From Antedon mediterranea (Eukaryota; Echinodermata; Crinoidea; Comatulida; Antedonidae): a stretch of DNA of 60,000 bases. Shown here piece after piece: positions 31,420 to 43,700 of this stretch; within the stretch, counting starts at the first letter, position 1; each line of letters opens with the position of its first letter. The translations under genes and the position numbers were made by a program. Where the stretch lies: assembly GCF_964355755.1 (NCBI RefSeq), contig NC_092678.1:13056922-13116921 (forward strand). Reading direction: 5' to 3'. The notes beneath the pieces were generated by a model that worked only from the letters and a program-made list of their open reading frames with translations, ran no database searches and was not told where the DNA came from.

Positions 31420-32250
31420 TCTGCCTGAAACCTAGGCCCTAGGCCTCCTCCTCCTCTCTCTGCTCTCACTTCGTTCGTTTCGCTACCTGATCCGTGCAGG
31501 CCTAGGCCTAGGCTAGACTGGATATTATGATTACAAGCCAAAAAGGTAGATTTAGAAGCATATTTTATTGATTACCCATCATCAGTGTCACCCTTAACAG
31601 ATAGTTAAGCTATATTTGTAGGTCATAGCTTATTTCAGACAATATTTTAGCCTCCAAAAAGGGCAGATTAGATTAGGCCTATTCTTCTACTCTTAGTTAG
31701 GTAGGGCCTAGCTAGCTAGGCCTAGGCTAGCCTAGGCCTAGCTAGGCTAGCATCTCTCTACTCTAGCTAGTAGTTTAGGCCTAGGTAGGCCTATAGCCTA
31801 GGCCCTAGCTAGGCCTACTAGGGCTAGCCTAGTCTGGCTAGGCCTAAAAAATAGAAAGAAGTAGTAGGCTACTACTACTACTGTAGCTAGGCTAGGCCCA
31901 CCTGGTTAGGCCCTACTAGGGAACTGGTAGGCTAGCTAGCTGGGCCTACTTACTTAGTATACTAGCTCATAAGTAGCTAGGCCTAGGCTGCCTAACTAGC
32001 TAGCTCTATGTATTCTAGTTAGGGCCTAGGCCTAGACTAGTTCATTATGCCTTAGTTTAGGCTGATTAGGCCTGCCTAGTCCTAGTTAAATAAATAGGCA
32101 TATAACCAGACTCAGTCTAAACACTCTACTAGGCCTATCTATATGAGACCTGTGCTATTAATTATAGGCCTAGGCCTTGCTAGCTAGCCAGCAGAATGGT
32201 CTAGAGAGGCATAGGCCTAGCTAGGGATAGCTGGGGGGTCATAGACAGCC
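31420..32250. repeat. TAGGCCTA/CTAGCTAG-rich low-complexity tract
   Basis: Dense irregular arrays of the palindromes TAGGCCTA, CTAGCTAG and CCTAGG over about 0.8 kb. No fixed period and no ORF. Confidence 0.75.
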
Positions 32251-32277
32251 TATCTATATAAGTCACCGTACACCACT

Positions 32278-32740
32278 CTAAATGAGTGGTGCAAGAGGCT
32301 GGTGGGCCGGTCGTGGCCCTCTATTAGCCCCCCTCGTCTTCTGAAATTTTCTTTTAAATAGTATGGTTGTGTCAACTTCTACTGTACTGGCAGGGAGAGC
32401 ATTCCATGAATTTACGACTCGTTGGGTAAAAAAATGACTACGGCAATTTAATCGAGCATTATTCTTTTTCAATTTATGTTTATGACCCCTAGTGGCGGTA
32501 TATTCAGACTTTTGAAAAAGTAAAAAAATATCAATAGCCTCTTTGTTAGAAAGAAAATTATATGTTTGAATCATGTCCCCTCTGTGTCGTCTTTCTTCTA
32601 AGGTTGTTAAATTAAAAACTTTTAACCTATCTGCATAGGGCATGCCATGCAAACTAGGTGGTAGCCTAGTTGCTCTCCTCTGAACTTTTTCTAATAAAAG
32701 AACGTCTTCCCTTAGTTGAGGAGACCATGCCTAATAAATT
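32278..32740 (-). pseudogene. Non-LTR retrotransposon fragment, C-terminal part of the reverse-transcriptase ORF
   Basis: The minus strand encodes LLEKVQRRATRLPPSLHGMP, LEERRHRGDMIQTYNFL and FFTQRVVNSWNALPAS, the typical C-terminus of CR1/L2/Rex-type LINE proteins (R-R-A-T-K-L, E-x-R-R-x-R-G-D-M-I, R-V-V-N-x-W-N-x-L-P). The catalytic part is missing. Upstream sequence to about 32908 is frameshifted and decayed. A 5'-truncated dead copy, unrelated to the LINE at 8860. Confidence 0.82.
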
Positions 32741-33637
32741 ATTAGATAGGTAGGTAGGAGTATTAAGATTCATCAGTGTGTAAGTTGATTTCATTGCTAA
32801 TGCCAAGGTATTAGACCTGTTTATTTTCAGGTTGAGAGCAATGGATAAACAGAGATTCAATTCTACAACAAAAGAGACAAAAGTCAAACTCAAACTGATA
32901 ATTAACAATGTTTCCAGTTAATTAATGTTAATTATTTTAATAGATTGTAGTGACCCTAACTACCTTACTGTTTGTGTATGGCTGTAATATTATATTAAAT
33001 GTCATCACAATTAGTAAGGTTGTGAGGCTTCACAATTTCAAACAACTCTTCTTGTGTCTCTTCTTCATGTGGATGGATTAAAAAATACTGTGAGTATTGT
33101 ACACTCTTTATATGAATATATCATCAATCACAATATCAAATATGATCCGTGTAGTCAAAATTTGATAACTTAGCATGCATCTTTTAATATCTACATCATC
33201 AATAATTAATATTAATATAAATCTACATCACAATGTTGGATATGATCTTTGTAGTCGAAATTTGATAACTGAGCACGCATCTTTTAATAACTACCTTATC
33301 AATAACTATTAATAATGTCCTATATCACAATGTAGGATATGATCAGTGTTAGTCATAATTTGATAACTGAGCACGCATCTTTTAATATCTACCTCATCAA
33401 TAATTAATATTAATATCATAATATATCACATTGTTCGATATGATCAGTGTAGTCAGAATTTGATAACTGAGCACGCATCTTTTAATATATACCTTATCAA
33501 TGACTATTAATAATATCCTATATCACAATGTTGGATATGATTAGTGTAGTCATAATTTGATAACTGAGCACGCATCTTTCAATATCTATATCCTTCATCA
33601 ATAATTATTATTAATAATTTATATCACATTGTTGGAT

Positions 33638-35137
33638 CATGGATTAAAGAATAGAAGGATATGCATCGACGTGAGATCAAGGGTTCCTTGACTCTCGCCG
33701 ACAGACCGCGGACCGCCCACAATGTTACAGTTTAATTAACCGCATGGTAACAACGAAACGGTCGCGTGCCTAATATATTGTTTACTGCACATGTGCAACG
33801 ACATTTAACCGTGTTGACTACGCTTCTTTCGCGCGTTCTTTGTTGCACTGTATGTATTCATACATATTTGAACAGTATAATCAGTGGCGTAACGGATATG
33901 TGCGCTCACTGGCTAAACCGAAGCTTGGGGCCCATGAGCAGTGCCCAGAGGAACAGGCATAAAATATGTCGAAAATGCTAAAAACGTCCGAGGCCTCGAT
34001 CTTTGAAACTTTTGGAGGGCCACTTAGGTTTCCTAAACAAGTGGCTTCAGGCCTCTGCCTCACGCCATTGAAAACAGTTATTAAATTACATTTTATGTTA
34101 TTGTGAAGACCTTAGTGTAGGCCTACTTCATCAATATACCAGATAAAAACAATACTATATTGTTATTGGCTTAGAATTGTAGATGCTATAATTGTAATTA
34201 GTATAGGTTTCTGCCGCGATTGATCTACGCTAATGTTTTTAGGCCTATGACATTAAAGTAGCATTTTATGACCTGTAGTAGCCCTACATCTGAGACAATA
34301 ACTATTTATTTGTTGTCTCAGCCTACATGTAAAATTACAAAATCAGCAATACTAGGCCTAGGCTTACTAGTAAACCATATGATTTGCCGACATTGATACT
34401 GCCTAGGTAGGCCTAGGCTAATCTGCGTCGCTAGTGGGAACACGAATCGCAACTATACATAGCCAGCCAATCCCGGATCAGGGATCGCTGTTTTCATTCA
34501 ATTAGACCCGGTGATTGGATGTGATGTGGATGACATAACCACTAGCCAATCACCAGGCACTACAATTTAAATATAATCACATCGATAATTAAGGAGATTT
34601 ATGAAGAAACCACTGCTTAGCCATATATTAAAAACACGATTGTTGTATGGGTGAACACCGGCCACGCTAACAACATACATGGTCAAATGCATAATTTAAT
34701 ATTCTATAGATTAACGCAATTTTTAATGACAGAAGATGGCAGGCAAATAATGATAATTCAAATATAAAAATTGCATATTTTATTAATATTACCAACTACT
34801 TAAAATTACCAGTCGTAAGAAAGTGAACTTTTCGTAGTCCGATTGTGATGAAACTAAAACAGAATTATTCAGCAGTATATTTTTGTTGTCAATTAATCAT
34901 CGACGCAGACATGTCAATAGAACATTCAGACTGCGCATACGATTTCTACATGCTTACGTTTTGGTCTCAAAAAATGTAACAGTTGATTCGAAGCGTTTTA
35001 CAGAGGGCCGCGGTTAGAGACACGGAGTTCAATGAGCGTGTTTGTTTGATTGGCAGCAGTGCTTTAGTATAGGCAAGCGCGTTGTAAAATCGTTTGATGT
35101 CACCGTCGATGCATATCCTTCTATTCTTTAATCCATG
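33638..35137. mobile_element. TIR DNA transposon, non-autonomous, 1,500 bp
   Basis: Perfect 34-bp terminal inverted repeats starting CATGGATTAAAGAATAGAAG. Flanked by a 7-bp duplication GTTGGAT (33631-33637 and 35138-35144) of satellite sequence. No transposase ORF. The superfamily is unclear: ends starting CATG recall P elements, but the duplication there is usually 8 bp. Confidence 0.85.
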
Positions 35138-35214
35138 GTTGGATATGATCATTGTAGTCATAATTTGATAACTGAACAAAAATCTTTTAATATCTACATC
35201 ATCATTAATTAATA

Positions 35215-36428
35215 CTAGATTTGAACTCGTCACTACGGACGAGTTAGGTTATCCGCAGCGCAAAAGCCACGTGCACGTCATACGTTAAAATATTGCGCGC
35301 AGAAAAACGATTATGCCATTGAAAAAAATGTGAGTGCGCCCTCTATTTTGTGTCACGTCTAAGTATATACGGTATACACTATATACTGTATACGTACTAC
35401 ATACAGTGCAGAATAGGTGAAAATAAGTGACCAAAGTTATAGACGCTTTTGGACATGATGACGTCATAACAATTTTAAAAATGGTAAATCAATCGAAAGA
35501 TAATTGATTGACCTAGACAATATATAAAAATGGGGGAAAATGGAATACGGATAAGTGGAGATGCGCTCTATTAAATGTGATGAGCTATGACGAAAGAGAC
35601 AAAAATCCTATATTTGATATTCGTGTGGCCATACGATGATGTCACAATGTCCGGTTAGCCAAATCGATGCATGATTTGATATCTACAACTCATCTACATT
35701 CAGAATATGTAATTTAAAAAAAGTTCACTACGTAGTTTAGAATCTATGACTGTTTAAAAAAAGGCATAAATTTGACAAATTTTTGAACTTTTTCATCAAA
35801 AATGCGCGTAAATTATTTAATTCTACGTGCTCGTATGACGTGATTTTAAGTTGAAATTGTTTGAAAGTTGGTAAATTTACTAAAAAGACAGGAAAAACAA
35901 AAATCAAGCCAAAAAATGATGTTTTTGCGCTACGTGCGCACGCGCGCGTAAAAAAATTGCGCACGCGTGGGAATTTTTGAAATGCTCAAAATGACATGAA
36001 ACGCGTAGAAAGTTGATTAGAAATTGATTTTTCGCCTTTTGAAATTTTAAACGCGCGTGCGCGCGTAACTTTTTGTGAAACATGCGATTTTTAATCCATA
36101 GAAAGTTTGCGCATTATATGACTTAAATGTTCACCAAGTTTCATTACAAAATGACTTTTGCATTTTAGTCTATGTTAAATATGCGAAATTCATAAAATTG
36201 CGCGTAGCTTACGCTGCGCGACTCTAAAGTAAAAAAACGAGCTGTCCTGCACTTCTACAGATAGAGGTAAATCTTCTGACAAAGTTATACGATGTAATGT
36301 TTATCAGAATTTGAGATACACGTGACACAAAATTCTGGGAAAGAAAGAAGAATAACATAGAAAAAAAAAAAAAAAAAAAAAAGATCCTGACAATAACAAG
36401 AGGTTATCCGCCAAGTGCGGATAACCAA
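35215..36428 (-). mobile_element. Hairpin-ended Helitron/Helentron-like element, about 1.2 kb
   Basis: On the minus strand the 3' end is a hairpin AACTCGTC-CGTAGT-GACGAGTT, then CAAAT and CTAG, followed by T. The other end is the inverted repeat GGTTATCCGCACTTGGCGGATAACC-like structure, echoed as GCGGATAACC next to the 3' hairpin. The interior has many GCGCGCGTGCGCGCG runs and a 22-A tract. Satellite lies on both sides. The 5' boundary is uncertain by a few bases. Confidence 0.6.
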
Positions 36429-36929
36429 TTAATAATATCACATTGTTCGATATGATCAGTGTAGTCATAATTTGATAACTAAGCACGCATCTTTTAATAT
36501 CTACCTCATCAATAATTAATATTAATAATCTACAGTATATCACATTGTTCGATATGATCAGTGTAGTCATAATTTAATAACAGCACACATCTTTTAATAT
36601 ACCTTTCAATAACTATTATTAATATCCTATTACTGAGCAATAATCTTTTAATATCTACATCATCATTAATTAATATTAATAATCTATATCACATTGTTGG
36701 ATATGATCTGTTTAGTTTTTTAATATCTACCTTTTCCATAACTATTAATAATATTCTATCACAATTTTGGATATGATCAGTGTAATCATAGTTTGAACTA
36801 CCTCAACAATAATTAATATTAATTGTCTATATACCAATATCAAATATGATCAGTGTAGGCCTAGTCATTTGATAACTGAGCATGCATCATTTTATATCTG
36901 CTTCAAATATTAATATTGTCTTTATATAA

Positions 36930-39900
36930 TAAGTGGTTTGAAGGATGTTTGCAGATGGCCTTTTTTGCATTGTAAAGTTTACACTTTAAAATCTGTCAAT
37001 TTATCCAAAAAGGTCAAACTTTGACCTATTTCAATAAAATTATTTCATAAGTTGTCTTCTTTTATAGTTTTAGTGATAATCAATATTAAGTGGTTTTTTA
37101 CCCCAAAAATGTCAAACCTAGAGTTATTTTAATAAAATGATTTCATAAATTGTTTTCTTTTATATTTCTAGTAGTGGTATAATCAGTATTCAATTGTTTG
37201 AATGATGTTTGCGGGGTATTTTTTAAAGTTTGCATTACGTTTGCGCAGTTTAAATGGTAAAATCTGTCAATTATCCAAAATTGACATTTTTCACTCCTAA
37301 AAAAATCTTAGAGCCATTTCACTAAAATTATCTCATAAATTGTCCTCTTTTTATGGTTCTAATAACGATATAATCAATATTAAGTGGTTTGGGTGATGTT
37401 TGTGGGGTGTTTTTTAAAAGTTTGCACAGTTTACATGGTAAAATGTGTCAATTTATTCCTAGAGCTATTTCAATAAAATTATTTCATAATCACCCCAAAA
37501 ATGTCAAACCTAGAACTATTTTAATAAAATGATTTCATAAATTGTCTTTTTTTATAGTTCTAGTAGTGGTATAATCAGTATTCAATTGTTTGAATGATGT
37601 TTGTGGGGTATTTTTTAATTAAGTTTACGCAGTTTACATGGTAAAATCTGTCAGTTATCCAAAATTGACATTTTTCACTCCTAAAAAAAATCTTAGAGCC
37701 ATTTCAATAAAATTATTTCATAAATTTTCCTCTTTTATAGTTCTAATAATGATATAATCAATATTAAGTGGTTTGGATGATGTTTGTGGGGTGTTTTTTT
37801 AAAGTTTGCATTAAGTTTACGCAGTTTAAATGGTAAAATCTGTAAATTTATCCAAAATTGACATTTTTTACCCTAAAAATTCAAACCTAGAGCTATTTCA
37901 ATAAAATTATTTCATAAATTGTCTTCTTTAATAGTTCTAGTAGTGGTATAATCAATATTAAGTGGTTTGGATGATGTTTGTTGGGTGTTTTTTTAAAGTT
38001 TGCACAGTTTACATGGCAAAATCTGTAAATTTATCCAAAATTGACATTTTTTACCCTAAAAATTCAAACCTAGAGCTATTTCAATCAAATTATTTCATAA
38101 ATTGTCCTCTTTTATAGTTCTAGTAGTGGTATAATCAATATTAAGTTGTTTGGATGATGTTTGTGGGGTGTTTTTTTTAAGTTTGCATTAAGTTTACGCA
38201 GTTTGCACGGTAAAATCTGTAAATTTATCCAAAATTGACATTTTTCACCCTAAAAATTCAAACCAAGAGCTATTTCAATAAAATTATTTCATAAATTGTC
38301 TTCTTTTATAGTTCTAGTAGTGGTATAATCAATATTAAGTGGTTTGGATGAGGTTTGTTGGGTGTTTTTTTAAAGTTTGCACAGTTTACATGGCAAAATC
38401 TGTAAATTTATCCAAAATTGACATTTTTTACCCTAAAAATTCAAACCTAGAGCTATTTCAATAAAATTATTTCATAAATTGTCCTCTTTTATAGTTCTAG
38501 TAGTGGTATAATCAATATTAAGTGGTTTTTTACCCCAAAAATGTCAAACCTAGAGTTATTTTAATAAAATGATTTCATAAATTCTTTTCTTTTATATTTC
38601 TAGTAGTGGTATAATCAGTATTCAATTGTTTGAATGATGTTTGCGGGGTATTTTTTAAAGTTTGCATTAAGTTTGCGCAGTTTAAATGGTAAAATCTGTC
38701 AATTATCCAAAATTGACATTTTTCACTCCTAAAAAAATTTTAGAGCCATTTCACTAAAATTATTTCATAAATTGTCCTCTTTTTATGGTTCTAATAACGA
38801 TATAATCAATATTAAGTGGTTTGGGTGATGTTTGTGGGGTGTTTTTTAAAAGTTTGCACAGTTTACATGGTAAAATGTGTCAATTTATTCCTAGAGCTAT
38901 TTCAATAAAATTATTTCATAATCACCCCAAAAATGTCAAACCTAGAACTATTTTAATAAAATGATTTCATAAATTGTCTTTTTTTATAGTTCTAGTAGTG
39001 GTATAATCAGTATTCAATTGTTTGAATGATGTTTGTGGGGTATTTTTTAATTAAGTTTACGCAGTTTACATGGTAAAATCTGTCAATTATCCAAAATTGA
39101 CATTTTTCACTCCTAAAAAAATCTTAGAGCCATTTCAATAAAATTATTTCATAAATTTTCCTCTTTTATAGTTCTAATAATGATATAATCAATATTAAGT
39201 GGTTTGGATGATGTTTGTGGGGTGTTTTTTTAAAGTTTGCATTAAGTTTACGCAGTTTAAATGGTAAAATCTGTAAATTTATCCAAAATTGACATTTTTC
39301 ACCCTAAAAAGTCAAACTTAGAGCTATTTCAATAAATTGATTTCAAAAATTCTCTTCTTTTACAGTTCTAGTAGTGATATAATCAATATTAAGTTGTTTG
39401 AATGATGTTTGTGGGGTGTTTTTTTAAAGTTAGCATTAAGTTTACGCAGTTTTACATGGCAAAATCTGTAAATTTATCCAAAATTGACATTTTTTACCCT
39501 AAAAATTCAAACCTAGAGCTATTTCAATAAAATTATTTCATAAATTGTCTTCTTTAATAGTTCTAGTAGTGGTATAATCAATATTAAGTGGTTTGGATGA
39601 TGTTTGTTGGGTGTTTTTTTAAAGTTTGCACAGTTTACATGGCAAAATCTGTAAATTTATCCAAAATTGACATTTTTTACCCTAAAAATTCAAACCTAGA
39701 GCTATTTCAATCAAATTATTTCATAAATTGTCCTCTTTTATAGTTCTAGTAGTGGTATAATCAATATTAAGTTGTTTGGATGATGTTTGTGGGGTGTTTT
39801 TTTTAAGTTTGCATTAAGTTTACGCAGTTTGCACGGTAAAATCTGTAAATTTATCCAAAATTGACATTTTTCACCCTAAAAATTCAAACCAAGAGCTATT

Positions 39901-40072
39901 TCAATAAAATTATTTCATAAATTGTCTTCTTTTATAGTTCTAGTAGTGGTATAATCAATATTAAGTGGTTTGGATGAGGTTTGTTGGGTGTTTTTTTAAA
40001 GTTTGCATTAAGTTTACGCTGTTTAAATGGTAAAATCTGTAAATTTATCCAAAATTGACATTTTAAAACACA
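36930..40072. repeat. ~195-bp satellite with higher-order structure
   Basis: The monomer contains TTAAGTGGTTTGGATGATGT, AGTTTACGCAGTTTAAATGG, TTATCCAAAATTGACATTTT and TTATTTCATAAATTGTCTTC. Distinctive variants recur 1,432 bp apart (for example 37101 and 38533, 37491 and 38923) and later 1,626 bp apart (38261 and 39887). No ORF. Confidence 0.9.
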
Positions 40073-40080
40073 AACTAGGT

Positions 40081-40747
40081 TGTAAAAAGTGAAGGAAGTC
40101 ATTATATTTTAATATTGTTTGGTAATAAAGATGCCTATCATAGTCAAATGGCAATAACTGATTAGCCGAGACCAATGACATTTAAAACAACTCCTACTTA
40201 AAATTCCCTACTTATACAGTACAGCAGCTTTTTGATTGGCTGCAAGTTTAGTTTTCTGTTCGTTCATCAGAAATGGTATAAATAATTATTAATCAATAAA
40301 ATTACTGGATTTCTTTAGTATTTCTGACACATTTCCAATATTAATTGAATTATTAATGTAATGGAAATTGGTCATAGGCCTATTATAGCAACATATCATT
40401 TCTGGAAGAGTATTACGGTCTGTATAGATCGATATTAAAACACACGTCCTCATTTATCAAATTATTCATTCACTGCACATTTATTCTGTTAAGAAGAACT
40501 GGGACCCTCAATAGAAGCCAAAGCATGTCTCATGATGGCCCCTACAATACATATCAAACATAAAAAGATATGGAATATTTTTATTTTTACAACGGCACAC
40601 GTTCATCATAAACGATGCGTTCTTAAAAGTATAAATTTAAACAGCAAACGGATACAAATCAATAGGGTAATTAGGAACAAAAGAATAACACATTTTCAAA
40701 ACCCATCGACTCGATCTCTTGTAGGCCCTATACAGTAAATCTAACAA
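40081..40747. other. Unique AT-rich spacer between satellites
   Basis: No gene, repeat or element is recognised in this 0.67-kb stretch separating the 195-bp and 97-bp satellites. Confidence 0.5.
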
Positions 40748-43700
40748 AATCACAGTGATCATATCCAACATAAAGTATTAATAATTATTATTGATTAGGT
40801 AGATATTAAAAGATGCGTTATATAAAATTATGAATACACAGATCATATCCAACAACGTGTTGAATTGAATTGAAATATATATTTATACTGGGTAACCTAA
40901 ATGAGGTAGATATTAAAAGATGCGTGCTCAGTTATCAAATTCTGACTACACTGATCATATCCAACAATGTGATATAGATTATTAATAATAATTATTGATG
41001 GGATAGATATTTAAAGATGCGTGCTCAGTTATCAAATTATGACTACACTGATCATATCCAACAATGTGATATAGATTATTAATAATAATTATTGATGATG
41101 TAGATATTGAAAGATGCGTGCTCAGTTATCAAATTCTGACTACACTGATCATATCCAACAATGTGATATAGATTATTAATAATAATTATTGATGAGGTAG
41201 ATATTAAAAGATGACTGCTCAGTTATCAAATTATGACTACAGTGATCATATTCAACAATGTGATATAGATTATTAATAATAATTATTGTTGATGTAGATA
41301 TTGACAGATGCGTGCTCAGTTATCAAATTCTGACTACACTGATCATATCCAACAATGTGATATAAGATATTAATAATAATTATTGATGAGGTAGATATTA
41401 AAAGATGCGTGCTCAGTGATCAAATTATGACTACACTGATCATATCCAACAATGTGATATAGATTATTATTAATAATTATTTATGAGGTAGATATTAAAA
41501 GATGCGTGCTCAGTTATCAAATTATGGCTACACTGATCATATCGAACAATGTGATATAGATTATTATTAATAATTATTGATGAGGTAGATATTAAAAGAT
41601 GCGTGCTCAGTTATCAAATTATGACTACACTGATAATATCGAACAATGTGATGCAGATTATTAATAATAATTATTGATGATGTAGATATTGAAAGATGCG
41701 TGCTCAGTTATCAAATTATGACTACACTGATCATATCCAACAATGTGATATAAGATATTAATAACAATTATTGATGAGGTAGATATTAAAAGATGCGTGC
41801 TCAGTTATCAAAATTATGACTACACTGATCATATCCCAAAATGTGATATAGATTATTATTAATAATTATTGATGATGTAGATATTGAAAGATGCGTGCTC
41901 AGTTATCAAATTCTGACTACACTGATCATATCCAACAATGTGATATAAGATATTAATAATAATTATTGATGATGTAGATATTGAAAGATGCGTGCTCAGT
42001 TATCAAATTCTGACTACACTGATCATATCCAACAATGTGATATAAGATATTAATATTAATTATTGATGATGTAGATATTGAAAGATGCGTGCTCAGTTAT
42101 CAAATTCTGACTACACTGATCATATCCAACAATGTAATATAGATTATTAATAATAATTATTGATGAGGTAGATATTTAAAGATGCGTGCTTAGTTATCAA
42201 ATTATGACTACACTGATCATATCGAACAATGTGATACAGATTATTAATAATAATTATTGATGATGTATATATTGAAAGATGCGTGCTCAGTTATCAAATT
42301 CTGACTACACTGATCATATCCAACAATGTGATATAAGATATTAATAACAATTATTGATGAGGTAGATATTAAAAGATGCGTGCTCAGTTATCAAATTATG
42401 ACTACACTGATCATATCCAACATTGTGATATAGATTATTAATAATAATTATTGATGATGTAGATATTGAAAGATGCGTGCTCAGTTATCAAATTATAACT
42501 ACACTGATCATATCCCAAAATGTGATATAGATTATTATTATTAATAATTATTGATGATGTAGATATTTAAAGATGCGTGCTCAGTTATCAAATTCTGACT
42601 ACACTGATTATATCCAACAATGTGATATAGATTATTAATAATAATTATTGATGATGTAGATATTGAAAGATGCGTGCTCAGTTATCAAATTATAACTACA
42701 CTGATCATATCCAACAATGTGATATAAGATATTAATAATAATTATTGATGATGTAGATATCGAAAGATGCGTGCTCAGTTATCAAATTCTGACTACACTG
42801 ATCATATCCAACAATGTGATATAAGATATTAATATTAATTATTGATGATGTAGATATTGAAAGATGCGTGCTCAGTTATCAAATTCTGACTACACTGATC
42901 ATATCCAACAATGTGATATAAGATATTAATAACAATTATTGATGAGGTAGATATTAAAAGATGCGTGCTCAGTTATCAAATTATGACTACACTGATTATA
43001 TCAAACAATGTGATATAAGATATTAATATTAATTATTGATGATGTAGATATTGAAAGATACGTGCTCAGTTATCAAATTCTGACTACACTGATCATATCC
43101 AACAATGTGATATAAGATATTAATAACAATTATTGATGATGTAGATATTAAAAGATGCGTGCTCAGTTATCAAATTATGACTACACTGATTATATCCAAC
43201 AATGTGATATAGATTATTAATAATAATTATTGATGATATAAATATTTAAAGATGCGTGCTCAGTTATCAAATTATGACTACACTGATCATATCCAACAAT
43301 GTGATATAAGATATAATATTAATTATTGATGATGTAGATATTGAAAGATGCGTGCTCAGTTATCAAATTCTGACTACACTGATCATATCCAACAATGTGA
43401 TATAAGATATTAATAACAATTATTGATGAGGTAGATATTAAAAGATGCGTGCTCAGTTATCAAATTATGACTACACTGATTATATCAAACAATGTGATAT
43501 AAGATATTAATATTAATTATTGATGATGTAGATATTGAAAGATACGTGCTCAGTTATCAAATTCTGACTACACTGATCATATCCAACAATGTGATATAAG
43601 ATATCTATATATAAATTTACGTAAGGGCAAAAATCGGTAAATCGTGCGTTATTTCTAGAATGTTTACTCGATGGTATATAAAGTTGGTTCGTACTTTCGG

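Larger units (their letters stand above)
33105..36905 (-). repeat. ~97-bp satellite, left arm (inverse of the right arm), interrupted by two elements
   Basis: Monomers read GATATGATCAGTGTAGTCAT, AATTTGATAACTGAGCACGC and ATCTTTTAATATCTAC, then an AT-rich ATTAATATTAATAA stretch. This is the reverse complement of the monomer at 40748-47851. Satellite occupies 33105-33637, 35138-35214 and 36429-36905; the rest is inserted elements. Copies are more diverged towards the right. Confidence 0.88.
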
